DNA of 14,144 nucleotides from JAGPHI01 sp036641735 (GTDB taxonomy: Bacteria > Bacillota > Clostridia > Oscillospirales > Ruminococcaceae): the NCBI GenBank assembly GCA_036641735.1, contig JAVWEG010000060.1, positions 1-14,144 on the forward strand. Direction: 5' to 3'. Both the position numbers and the translations under genes were made by a program. Below the pieces are notes generated by a model that was not told the DNA's origin, ran no database searches, and was given only the letters and a program-made list of their open reading frames with translations. Of this stretch, positions 1 through 6,791 are shown piece after piece (the stretch's first letter is position 1; each line of letters begins with the position of its first letter).

Positions 1-77
1 CAATGTTCTCAAAGACAAGGCGCAAGCCTTGTAAGCGCGAAGCGCTTTGCCGCAAGGCAAACTTTGAGGTTATTATA
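1..77. repeat. Modular palindromic repeat, unit 1 (closing stem plus three hairpins)
   Basis: The unit begins CAATGTTC (1-8) and ends GGTTATTATA (68-77). CTCAAAG (8-14) is the exact complement of CTTTGAG (62-68) and encloses three hairpins: ACAAGGC/GCCTTGT (15-21/26-32, GCAA loop), AAGCGC/GCGCTT (33-38/42-47, GAA loop) and TTTGCC/GGCAAA (46-51/56-61, GCAA loop; it shares two bases with the previous stem). The whole could fold as a four-way junction in DNA or RNA. The same two end sequences recur in the unit at 134-190 around a different core, so this looks like a dispersed, modular repeat rather than a single terminator. The function is unknown and no match to a named family can be claimed. 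Confidence 0.6.
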
Positions 78-83
78 ACACAC

Positions 84-126
84 CGCAGCTTTAGCTGCGC
101 ACAACAAAAGCGGCACTCCGCTTTTG
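84..126. repeat. Two further palindromes between the modular repeat units
   Basis: CGCAGC/GCTGCG (84-89/94-99, loop TTTA) is followed by CAAAAGCGG/CCGCTTTTG (105-113/118-126, loop CACT). They lie between the two modular units and bring the region to six clear hairpins in about 190 bases. Neither is followed by a run of T on either strand, so they are not ordinary terminators. Confidence 0.55.
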
Positions 127-133
127 CGTGTTT

Positions 134-190
134 CAATGTTCGCTCAGGTGTCAAAATCTTCGATTTTGGTTACACCGTGCGGTTATTATA
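134..190. repeat. Modular palindromic repeat, unit 2 (single long hairpin)
   Basis: The unit has the same ends as the one at 1-77: CAATGTTC (134-141) and GGTTATTATA (181-190). The core differs: GGTGT (147-151) pairs with ACACC (172-176), and inside it CAAAATC (152-158) pairs with GATTTTG (162-168) around a TTC loop. Read on the minus strand, each unit starts TATAATAACC and ends GAACATTG. The TATAAT could by chance act as a -10 box, but no good -35 element was found. Confidence 0.55.
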
Positions 191-220
191 CCATAATTTC
201 ATTTTTTGTGCAAATATTTT

Positions 221-257
221 AACAAACAGCCGATACAAATTGTACCGGCTGTTTGTT
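221..257 (-). terminator. Terminator-like hairpin at the end of the sialic acid operon
   Basis: AACAAACAGCCG (221-232) is the exact complement of CGGCTGTTTGTT (246-257), and TACAA/TTGTA (234-238/240-244) extends the stem inward after one mismatch. It lies 7 bases past the stop codon of the epimerase gene. On the minus strand the GC-rich part ends CGGCTG and is followed by TTTGTTAAAATATTT, a broken U-tract, so termination is plausible but perhaps not tight. Confidence 0.6.
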
Positions 258-264
258 GTAAATA

Positions 265-1473
265 TTACGCTTTTTCTATTAATTCTCCGAGCATTGTGTC
301 TGTCATCATCAGCATACGCGGCAGATGGAACGGGCCTTTAAATGTGCTGCCCTTACACGGCGGCTCTGTAGGCTTGCCATCACGGCGCAAATATCCGTAC
401 CATTCACCATATTCGGGATCGGAAAATACTTTTTGACAGTAACTTAAAGTTTTTTCGTAGATATCAAAATATTTTTCATCATTTGTATCTCTATACAGCA
501 TTAAGCTTGCTATCAGTATTTCGTCGTGCGGCCACCATAGCTTCATATCGTGTTCGTACGCTTCAGGCGGCTTGCCTAAGCAATCTATAAAATATAAAAG
601 TCCGCCGTATTCCTTGTCCCATCCTGCTTCAAACGCAAAATCAAATACACGCTGTGCATCTTTGCGCAAATTATCGTCTTTACGATAGTTTGCTTCTTCT
701 AATAAGAACCACGAACATTCTATATCGTGGCCTGGATTTACCACGCGTCCTGCCGTGATATCCCCCATAAATTCGCCGTTCATACCCACTGTTTCAAGCG
801 TGCATTTCATCTCGGGCTTATGATGATATTTAAATATTGTTGTTACACATTCTGCACTGCGTGCATCGTATAAATCTTTATTTTCCGGATCACAGCGGCG
901 CAATACCGATGTGATATTTAGGAATATCATTGGATCTGCAAGCGCTCTGCCTGTACGGGTTTCGGGAATACCTTTAGGCCCCATTCCTGTAGGATCTTTA
1001 ATAAGTCCGTTATTAAGATTGTAAATAAGCTCATATGCTTTGCGCGCGCGCGCTAAACATTCTTTATCGCCCGTTACACCGTAATATTCGGCATTTGCCA
1101 TAGCATAAAATCCTTCGGAAAAACAGTAGCGGCGCTGGCGCAAGGGCTTGCCGTCAGCCGTAACTGTAAAGTACATTCTGTCGCCGCACGCACGGTTAAT
1201 GCAATGCTGTTCCATAAAATCTATGCAGCTTTTACTTGCTGAAAGCCATTCAGGATTATTGCCGTATATTTTGCACATATATGCAAATGTCCAAGCACAG
1301 CGCCCTTGCATCCACACGGATTTGTCGGTGGAAAATATCTCGCCTTTTCTATCAAGGCAAGTATATATTCCGCCGTTTTCTTTATCCATACCGTGGTCAA
1401 GCCAAAAACGTGCCGAAGCATTTAACTCATTCTTTGTCCATTCCTGATGAGCAATAAGTTTTTCTTTATCCAT
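265..1473 (-). CDS. N-acylglucosamine 2-epimerase (AGE/RnBP family)
   Basis: This cytoplasmic enzyme interconverts N-acetylmannosamine and N-acetylglucosamine without phosphorylation. The protein has 402 residues, the usual AGE length, and should fold as an (alpha/alpha)6 barrel. Visible family motifs are KSVWMQGR (51-58), PGHDIE (247-252), KLWWPHDE (311-318) and KGPFHLPR (379-386). His249 and His383 correspond to the two catalytic histidines known from mammalian AGE. The start is supported by AAGGAA a few bases upstream. It is the last gene of the operon, 17 bases after the ROK kinase. Its presence together with a NanA-type lyase, and without NanE, points to a route in which ManNAc is epimerised before phosphorylation. 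A cellobiose or mannose 2-epimerase would be the alternative within the wider fold, but the motifs and neighbours favour AGE. Confidence 0.88.
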   Translation of the reverse strand: MDKEKLIAHQEWTKNELNASARFWLDHGMDKENGGIYTCLDRKGEIFSTDKSVWMQGRCAWTFAYMCKIYGNNPEWLSASKSCIDFMEQHCINRACGDRMYFTVTADGKPLRQRRYCFSEGFYAMANAEYYGVTGDKECLARARKAYELIYNLNNGLIKDPTGMGPKGIPETRTGRALADPMIFLNITSVLRRCDPENKDLYDARSAECVTTIFKYHHKPEMKCTLETVGMNGEFMGDITAGRVVNPGHDIECSWFLLEEANYRKDDNLRKDAQRVFDFAFEAGWDKEYGGLLYFIDCLGKPPEAYEHDMKLWWPHDEILIASLMLYRDTNDEKYFDIYEKTLSYCQKVFSDPEYGEWYGYLRRDGKPTEPPCKGSTFKGPFHLPRMLMMTDTMLGELIEKA

Positions 1474-1490
1474 AAATAATTCCTTCTTTT

Positions 1491-2360
1491 TTATAATAAG
1501 CTTACCAAATGTGCCGCTCCGTACAGCCCTGCATTATTGCCTAATTTTGCAGGCAAAAGCTTACAATCGTGAAAGCTCGGCTTTGTATTGGCAGACAAAA
1601 TAGCATTTAGATTAAGTAGAATATACGGCTCTTTCATTATGCCGCCGCCAAGCACGATTGCGTTCGGATTAAAAGTATGTATAAGGCAAATAAGCCCAAA
1701 GCTTATCTCTCTTATCCAGTCGTCTACAAGCATTTTTACTTCCGGAATATCCATAGCGGCAAATACTGCGCGCCCCGAATCCAGCTTTGGCGACAGCGCC
1801 ATAGCTCTGCGCACTAAAGCACTCGTTGAGGCATATCTCTCGTAGCTGCCCGAGCCTACATCGCCCGGTACCATTGCGCCCGGATGTGTAACAAGCCCGC
1901 CAAACTCGCCTGCGGAATATCTGTATCCGCGATATAGCTTTTTATTAAGTATAATTGCTCCGCCTATACCTGTGCCGTAGTTAACGCACAAAAAATCTTT
2001 AAAATCGCGTCCCGAGCCAAATTGCAGCTCACCTACGGCAGTAGCATTAACATCGTTTTCTACTATAAAAGGCAAATTAAGCGCATCGCCAAACTCTTTT
2101 TTCAGGTTCATTCCTGTGTATCCGGGAATATTATCCGCAAGGCGGATAATGCCTTTATCTACGTCCACTTCACCTGCTGTAGACAGCCCTACTCTATCCA
2201 CTTTACCAAATGCACGCACTATTTCAATAGCATTTTTTATTACCTCGGGGCCACCTGCGTGAGCTGATGTCGGATGCTCCGTCACCTTTGATAACACGCC
2301 ATTTTCCACTATGCCTGCTTTAATAAACGTGCCGCCTAAATCCAATGCTGCTATTCTCAT
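1491..2360 (-). CDS. ROK-family sugar kinase (probable ManNAc or GlcNAc kinase)
   Basis: This is a predicted cytoplasmic ATP-dependent kinase of 289 residues, normal for ROK enzymes. It shows the phosphate-binding DLGGT (7-11), ENDVNA (101-106) with catalytic Asp103, GTGIGG (129-134) and GEFGG (151-155). The usual zinc site (GH followed by CxCGxxGC) is missing: the matching stretch, about 155-176, has no cysteine and continues into SYERYAS. Zinc-free ROK kinases are known, including the N-acetylmannosamine kinase of Staphylococcus aureus. The start at 2360 is chosen because AGGAGG lies just upstream and DLGGT then falls near the N terminus; an in-frame ATG at 2420 adds 20 unrelated residues and sits inside a hairpin. 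With an AGE epimerase next door, GlcNAc is as likely a substrate as ManNAc. Confidence 0.85.
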   Translation of the reverse strand: MRIAALDLGGTFIKAGIVENGVLSKVTEHPTSAHAGGPEVIKNAIEIVRAFGKVDRVGLSTAGEVDVDKGIIRLADNIPGYTGMNLKKEFGDALNLPFIVENDVNATAVGELQFGSGRDFKDFLCVNYGTGIGGAIILNKKLYRGYRYSAGEFGGLVTHPGAMVPGDVGSGSYERYASTSALVRRAMALSPKLDSGRAVFAAMDIPEVKMLVDDWIREISFGLICLIHTFNPNAIVLGGGIMKEPYILLNLNAILSANTKPSFHDCKLLPAKLGNNAGLYGAAHLVSLL

Positions 2361-2376
2361 AATCTGCCTCCTGTTG

Positions 2377-2445
2377 TAGAGGCGGTTTAAACAAGCATTA
2401 GTGCAGCGGCAAAAAGCCACTGCACTAAAATATGTTTAGCCTCTA
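2377..2445 (-). promoter_or_regulatory. Long hairpin between nanA and the kinase gene
   Basis: Complementary arms step inward: TAGAGGC/GCCTCTA (2377-2383/2439-2445), TAAACA/TGTTTA (2388-2393/2433-2438), TTAGTGCAG/CTGCACTAA (2398-2406/2420-2428) and GGC/GCC (2408-2410/2416-2418). The small internal loops are symmetric. The minus-strand RNA hairpin begins at the nanA stop codon itself and ends just before the AGGAGG of the kinase gene. There is no U-run after it, so it looks more like an mRNA stabilising or translation-control element, or a small inserted palindrome, than a terminator. Confidence 0.55.
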
Positions 2446-3357
2446 ATATTTTTTTATTGCTGCGTCAATCATCTTAGCGCATTTATCAATTATCGGCATA
2501 TCCGCATCGATAATATCAGCAAGCGGCAAGCGTACACCACCAACGTTAAGGTCTTCGCGTATGCGCAAAATTTCTTTCATTACCGCATACAAATTACCGT
2601 GGCAAGCACACATTGCATAGATGATTTCATCAATATCATACTGCAATTCACGCGCTTTTTCAAGCTCACCTTTTTTTGTAAGCTCAAACACCTTTATAAA
2701 CAGCTCCGGCATTACAGCATAAGTGCCGCCTATACCGCCGTCAGCGCCCATTGCAAGCCCTGAAACAAGCTGCTCATCAGGCCCGTTAAACACTGTAAAG
2801 TCTTTGCCGCCGTCTTGCTTAAACATTTGAATATCCTGCACAGGCATAGATGAGTTTTTCACTGCAACTACGCGTGGGTTTTTAAGCATTTCGTGGAACA
2901 GGCTCATTGTAAGCGCCACCCCTGCAAGCTGAGGAATATTGTAAATAACAAAATCTGTATTTGGCGCAGCAGCAGAAATATCGTTCCAATATTTAGCTAT
3001 TGCGTGCTCGGGCAAATGAAAATATATCGGAGGAATACTTGCAATTGCATCTACACCGAGGCTTTCGGCGTGACGTGCAAGCTCCATACTATCCTTTGTA
3101 TTATTGCAAGCTACGTGTGCAATAACCGTAAGCTTGCCCTTTGCTACCTTCATTACATTTTCAAGTGTAGTTTTGCGTTCCTCTACCGTCTGATAAATAC
3201 ATTCGCCCGACGAGCCGCATACATATACACCTTTTACGCCTTTTTCTATAAAATAACGTGTAAGTGCCTGTGTGCGCTCAGGACTAACCTCGCCTTTTTC
3301 ATCATAACACGCATAAAACGCAGGAATTATACCTTTAAATCTTTCATTGCTTTTCAT
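2443..3357 (-). CDS. nanA: N-acetylneuraminate lyase (DapA/NanA family aldolase)
   Basis: It cleaves N-acetylneuraminate to N-acetylmannosamine and pyruvate through a Schiff base. The 304-residue length fits a single TIM barrel of the DHDPS/NAL family. Seen in order: CGSSGE (47-52; the carboxylate-binding GST/GSS), YNIP (139-142) with catalytic Tyr139, AVKNSS (165-170) with Schiff-base Lys167, NGPDE (191-195; NAL has NGxDE here) and GADGGIG (204-210). These resemble E. coli NanA more than DapA, and the neighbours agree. The start has GAAAGGAT upstream, inside the end of the preceding permease gene; the gap is 3 bases, so the two are probably translationally coupled. A related 2-keto-3-deoxy sugar aldolase is the main alternative. 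Confidence 0.87.
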   Translation of the reverse strand: MKSNERFKGIIPAFYACYDEKGEVSPERTQALTRYFIEKGVKGVYVCGSSGECIYQTVEERKTTLENVMKVAKGKLTVIAHVACNNTKDSMELARHAESLGVDAIASIPPIYFHLPEHAIAKYWNDISAAAPNTDFVIYNIPQLAGVALTMSLFHEMLKNPRVVAVKNSSMPVQDIQMFKQDGGKDFTVFNGPDEQLVSGLAMGADGGIGGTYAVMPELFIKVFELTKKGELEKARELQYDIDEIIYAMCACHGNLYAVMKEILRIREDLNVGGVRLPLADIIDADMPIIDKCAKMIDAAIKKY

Positions 3358-3360
3358 AAC

Positions 3361-4185
3361 TTATCCTTTCACGGCACCCATTGTGATGCCTTGTGTAAAT
3401 GATTTTTGGAAACAGATAAACATTGTAATAATAGGAATTGCCGCCATTGTCGCTCCTGCCATAAGTACACCGTAGTTGGTAGAATATTCGCCCTGTAGCA
3501 TAGCAACACCTAATTGCAAGGTAAGGTTTGCTTTACTTGAGAGCATTATTAACTGTAGGAAATAATCGTTCCAAGCGGTGATAAAGGTAAAGATAGCCAG
3601 TGCCGCAACACCGGGCTTTACCATTGGCAGTACTATTTTCACAAACGTTGTGAACTCTGAGCAGCCATCTATTTTGGCAGCTTCCAGCAGCTCTCCCGGT
3701 ATAGTTTCGGAAAACTGTTTCATCAAAAATATACCAAACGGCCAGCCCACAGCAGGCAATATTACAGCCCACAGATGGTCGTGCAAATTCATTTTACTGG
3801 CAAGCTGCACTAATGGTACTAATACCACTTGCTTTGGCAGTGCCATAGCCGCTACAAATAAGCTAAACAAAATTGTGCCGCCGTAAAAGCGCTTTTTGGC
3901 AAGCACATAGCCTGCGAGTGAGGATACAATGCACACAAGAAGCATTGTCATAAACGCTATAAACACGGAATTGAAAAACCACTGCCAAGCAGGCTGTTTA
4001 AATAGCGTGGTATAGTTATCCATTGTGGGGTTCATCGGCCACCATTCGGGAGGTATCTGTATAGTAGTTTGCTGGCTTTTAAAGCTGCCTGTAATTACCC
4101 AGTAAAACGGGAATACAAACACTATTGTAAGAAGTGCAAGAATAATCATCGAAATAATGTCAAATACGCCTGTTTTCTTTTTCAT
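3361..4185 (-). CDS. Carbohydrate ABC transporter permease, MalG type
   Basis: This is the second inner-membrane subunit of a CUT1-type sugar importer, with 274 residues and about six membrane segments, the first at roughly 12-34. The ATPase-docking EAA loop is clear as EAAKIDG followed by the conserved LP and G residues (around 178-198). The C terminus, QKSFTQGITMGAVKG, is typical of MalG-like permeases. TAAGGAGG lies directly upstream of the ATG, and the gap to the other permease gene is 12 bases. Operon position suggests the substrate is sialic acid or a derivative, as for the SatABC importer of Streptococcus pneumoniae. The family is certain from sequence; the substrate is inferred from the neighbours. 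Confidence 0.9.
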   Translation of the reverse strand: MKKKTGVFDIISMIILALLTIVFVFPFYWVITGSFKSQQTTIQIPPEWWPMNPTMDNYTTLFKQPAWQWFFNSVFIAFMTMLLVCIVSSLAGYVLAKKRFYGGTILFSLFVAAMALPKQVVLVPLVQLASKMNLHDHLWAVILPAVGWPFGIFLMKQFSETIPGELLEAAKIDGCSEFTTFVKIVLPMVKPGVAALAIFTFITAWNDYFLQLIMLSSKANLTLQLGVAMLQGEYSTNYGVLMAGATMAAIPIITMFICFQKSFTQGITMGAVKG

Positions 4186-4197
4186 ATTCTCTCCTCC

Positions 4198-5124
4198 TTA
4201 ATATTCTACGTCGTTGCCGAAGCATTTGAACTGTACAATGCTGAAAATACCAATAATTATTGCCAATATTACGCCCATAGCATTTGCATAGCCAAACTTA
4301 TACTCCGAGAATGCAGTGACATATACTTGATACATTATGGTAGTAGTGTTGTTATTCGGCCCACCTGCCGTCAATAGCTGTATCAGTGAGAAGCATTGGA
4401 ATGAATTTATCGTTGTGATAACCACTACGTATAAAGTGGTAGGCAAGATGCCGGGCCATTTAATATGGCGGAATATCTGCCATTCGTTTGCACCGTCTAT
4501 CTCGGCGGCTTCGATATGGCTTTGGTCTAAGTTTCCGAGCGCCGCTATGTATAAGATTATCGGCTGACCTACGCTTGTAGTAAGCAATACTATTATGATA
4601 GACCACAGCGCAAAACGCTTATCACCCAGCCACATAATAGGTGCATCTATTGCTCCAAGCTGCATTAGTATGTAGTTTAGAATACCATTCATCGGGTCGA
4701 ATATCCATTTCCATACCACTACAATGGATACTGTACCTGTAACAACAGGCAAATAGAATACCGCACGAAACGCGCTGCGTATAACGGCATTTTTTTGATA
4801 AATTACCACTGAAACGAATAACGAGAATAATACGATAAACGGCACTACTCCCACTACGAGGAGTACCGTATTTCTTAGCGATTTTAAAAATACTTCGTCA
4901 GAAAACAGCTTAATATAGTTGTTTAGTCCAACGAAATCAAACTTTCTCATTGTGTAATTGAAAAAGCTTGTGTAAACACCATTAACTATAGGAACTATAA
5001 CAAAGAATGTAAAAAACAATAATGCGGGTAAAAGAAACAGATAAGATACTATTGTCTCGCGAGTACGTATTGGAACTGTGCCATACCATTTGCTGAAAGC
5101 GCTTTGCTTTTTCGTGTGTTCCAT
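4198..5124 (-). CDS. Carbohydrate ABC transporter permease, MalF/UgpA type
   Basis: This is the first inner-membrane subunit of the importer and partner of the MalG-type permease downstream. It has 308 residues with a first hydrophobic segment at about 27-49 and the EAA loop EAAEIDGANEWQIF in the C-terminal third. The ending VEY is common in this family. The start at 5124 is preferred because a purine-rich AAGGGGG site lies upstream; an in-frame ATG at 5157 adds 11 residues but has no ribosome binding site. A hairpin with a short U-tract separates this gene from the binding-protein gene, which would keep permease levels below those of the binding protein. The substrate is inferred from the operon. 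Confidence 0.9.
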   Translation of the reverse strand: MEHTKKQSAFSKWYGTVPIRTRETIVSYLFLLPALLFFTFFVIVPIVNGVYTSFFNYTMRKFDFVGLNNYIKLFSDEVFLKSLRNTVLLVVGVVPFIVLFSLFVSVVIYQKNAVIRSAFRAVFYLPVVTGTVSIVVVWKWIFDPMNGILNYILMQLGAIDAPIMWLGDKRFALWSIIIVLLTTSVGQPIILYIAALGNLDQSHIEAAEIDGANEWQIFRHIKWPGILPTTLYVVVITTINSFQCFSLIQLLTAGGPNNNTTTIMYQVYVTAFSEYKFGYANAMGVILAIIIGIFSIVQFKCFGNDVEY

Positions 5125-5159
5125 TATTTTTCCCCCTTGCAATTTGGAAAACTTCATTC

Positions 5160-5194
5160 ATAAAAATAGAGCCGCCTGTTTTTGGGCAGGCGGC
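5160..5194 (-). terminator. Attenuating terminator after the binding-protein gene
   Basis: GCCGCCTG (5171-5178) and CAGGCGGC (5187-5194) form an 8-bp GC-rich stem. On the minus strand it is followed by TCTATTTTTATG, an intrinsic-terminator layout. It lies about 60 bases past the binding-protein stop codon and before the permease genes, which have no obvious promoter of their own, so it probably acts as a partial terminator. Confidence 0.65.
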
Positions 5195-5253
5195 CCTTAA
5201 TTGCTTAAAAAGTCTCGGGCTACTGATTTAACATAATTGTGATAATGCTTTAC

Positions 5254-6615
5254 TTATGCAGCTTCCTTGATGCTTGCATTAGCCTTAGCTGTAAAGTCCT
5301 TCATTGCAGCTTCTGCTGTTTTCTCGCCTGTTAGAGCTGCTTGCAATGAACCAAACCACGCCGGACGCATAGATGCAAAACCATCGATGGTGTTGTAATA
5401 TGTGCCGTAGTTCTTTATCATACTTGCATAGAATGCCATATCGGCATCGTCGCCATAAAGATTGCCAAAGCTTGAACGTACTGGGAATGAGCCTGTAGCT
5501 TTAACGTTCTTAGGGCCTTGCTCTTTATCGTCGCAGATAAATTTGATAAGCTCTTTAGAAGCAGCTATCTTAGCATCATCTTTATTGTTGAATACGCAGA
5601 AACCATTTACTAAGTACTCAAGTGATGGTGTGCCTTTTTCAGAAGGAAGTGGCAATGCCAATACTTCAATTCCGTTTTCTTTTAGCTTAGCTGCGTTGCC
5701 GGCTGCTTGTGCAGGTCCCCACAATGTGCAGGAAGTAACTGCGCCTGAAACAAATTGCTCTATAGCCTCGCCGCCGTTGTATGTGATACCATTTTCAAGA
5801 GTTTTGTTCTTAACAGCATCTACGCAATATTGCATACCCTTGATGCCTTCTGGTGTGTCCATTGTGTATGCGGTAAGATCAGCATTTGTGATTGTAGCGC
5901 CAAATAGGTTAGCTATGAAAGCACGTGTGCCCTGGTCGCCGCCTTGTCCTGAGCAGAATACGATTGCATTCTTGTGGCCCTTCTTGGCAAGTGCTGCATT
6001 TAGCTTTGTGAAATCTTCTGTTGTGAAGGTGCGCTCACCGTCTGTCTTTACCATATCCATCAAGCCTTCTTTTTCAAGAAGTGTTTTGTTAACACCCATT
6101 GTAAAAGGTGCGGATGAGATAGGATACATATAGTAGTCTTTGCCGTCTGAGCAAGACTTCAGCAAGTTTTCGTTGTTAACGTCTTTTTTGAACTCGTCTG
6201 TGAACATATCTGTTACAGGAGCCAAAACGCCGTCTTTACCGTATCCGATGATGCGTCCCGGAGCGTCAAACAACACATCAGGTGTTGTATTGCCCTGTAT
6301 AGCAGTAGCTATCTTATCAGGACCTGTTTTAAAGTCTATCATCTCTACTTTAACTTTAATGTTAGGATTTTTTGCCATAAATGCATCGGCAATAGCTTGC
6401 TCGTACTTACCTACTGTATCGTCTACCTTTGCAAAAGTAGGGAATGCCCACCAAGTAATTTCAACATTCTCTGCCGGTGCCGGTGTAGATGCTACCGGTG
6501 TAGATGTCGCTGGTGTGGATGCCGCAGGTGTAGATGCTGCCGGCTTCTCGCCGCAGGAAGCAAATGTGCCTGCTGCCAATGCGAGGGATAAAACGATTGC
6601 AAGTGCTTTTTTCAT
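5254..6615 (-). CDS. Carbohydrate ABC transporter substrate-binding lipoprotein
   Basis: This is the extracellular solute receptor of the importer (family 1, MalE-like), with 453 residues. The N terminus is a lipoprotein signal: MKKA, a hydrophobic core, then FASC with the lipidated Cys21. A flexible linker with four tandem (A/V)(A/T)STP repeats (26-45) tethers the folded domain, which begins near VEITWWAFPTF (51-61). TPDVLFDAPG, near residue 111, is typical of the family. The start at 6615 has AGGAGG a few bases upstream; an in-frame ATG at 6654 would put a basic stretch before the signal peptide. It is first in the operon and directly behind a good promoter. Sialic acid or 2,7-anhydro-sialic acid is the likely ligand, but this rests on the neighbouring enzymes only. 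Confidence 0.9.
   Translation of the reverse strand: MKKALAIVLSLALAAGTFASCGEKPAASTPAASTPATSTPVASTPAPAENVEITWWAFPTFAKVDDTVGKYEQAIADAFMAKNPNIKVKVEMIDFKTGPDKIATAIQGNTTPDVLFDAPGRIIGYGKDGVLAPVTDMFTDEFKKDVNNENLLKSCSDGKDYYMYPISSAPFTMGVNKTLLEKEGLMDMVKTDGERTFTTEDFTKLNAALAKKGHKNAIVFCSGQGGDQGTRAFIANLFGATITNADLTAYTMDTPEGIKGMQYCVDAVKNKTLENGITYNGGEAIEQFVSGAVTSCTLWGPAQAAGNAAKLKENGIEVLALPLPSEKGTPSLEYLVNGFCVFNNKDDAKIAASKELIKFICDDKEQGPKNVKATGSFPVRSSFGNLYGDDADMAFYASMIKNYGTYYNTIDGFASMRPAWFGSLQAALTGEKTAEAAMKDFTAKANASIKEAA
6481..6540 (-). repeat. Four 15-base tandem repeats coding the lipoprotein linker
   Basis: Four imperfect 15-base units code for AASTP, AASTP, ATSTP and VASTP. The units differ mostly at silent or conservative positions, and the repeat count could vary between strains. 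They form the spacer between the lipid anchor and the sugar-binding domain. Confidence 0.8.
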
Positions 6616-6689
6616 TGTAATCCTCCTAATATTTCTTTTCTTCTCTCGTCGCAAAAAATCTGTATAAAAGACTTTTGCTCAACATCCTT

Positions 6690-6718
6690 ATAATAGCACT
6701 CGTGAAAATACTTTTCAA
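6690..6718 (-). promoter_or_regulatory. Sigma-A-type promoter of the sialic acid operon
   Basis: On the minus strand TTGAAA (6713-6718), 17 bases, then TATTAT (6690-6695) form a near-consensus promoter. Transcription would start near 6683, leaving a leader of about 68 bases before the binding-protein ATG. A palindrome overlaps the -35 box and the spacer. Confidence 0.65.
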
Positions 6719-6741
6719 TATCAAATACTTATGAAAATTTC
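6704..6741. promoter_or_regulatory. Candidate operator palindromes for the RpiR-type regulator
   Basis: GAAAATACTTTTC (6704-6716) and GAAAATTTC (6733-6741) are perfect short inverted repeats with GAAA/TTTC arms. The first overlaps the -35 box and spacer of the operon promoter and the second lies just upstream, a layout suited to repression. Assignment to the divergent regulator is inference; the region is AT-rich, so chance is a real alternative. Confidence 0.4.
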
Positions 6742-6791
6742 TTTTTTCTTTGTGCAAGTTGACTATTTGTTACAAAACTGTACAGAAACGA

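Noticed and set aside
1..190. CRISPR-like array
   Set aside because: There are no regular repeats of 25-40 bases and no equal spacers. The repeated parts are 8-10 base ends around unlike hairpins.
3..341. Plus-strand open frame of 112 codons at the left edge
   Set aside because: It runs through the palindromic repeats, the operon terminator and the end of the epimerase gene. It has no ribosome binding site, and its sequence is just translated hairpins.
2361..2420. N-terminal extension of the ROK kinase from the ATG at 2420
   Set aside because: The extra 20 residues are unlike the family and come from the hairpin; AGGAGG directly precedes the ATG at 2358-2360.
5094..5110. TGAAAGCGCTTTGC, resembling a catabolite-repression cre site
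   Set aside because: It lies inside the permease coding sequence and misses the final CA of the consensus. The resemblance comes from codons for Lys-Ser-Ala-Phe and is too weak to call.
5462..6133. Long plus-strand open frame (223 codons) opposite the binding-protein gene
   Set aside because: It is fully antisense to a well-supported lipoprotein gene, has no ribosome binding site and has no recognisable domain. It is a codon-bias shadow.
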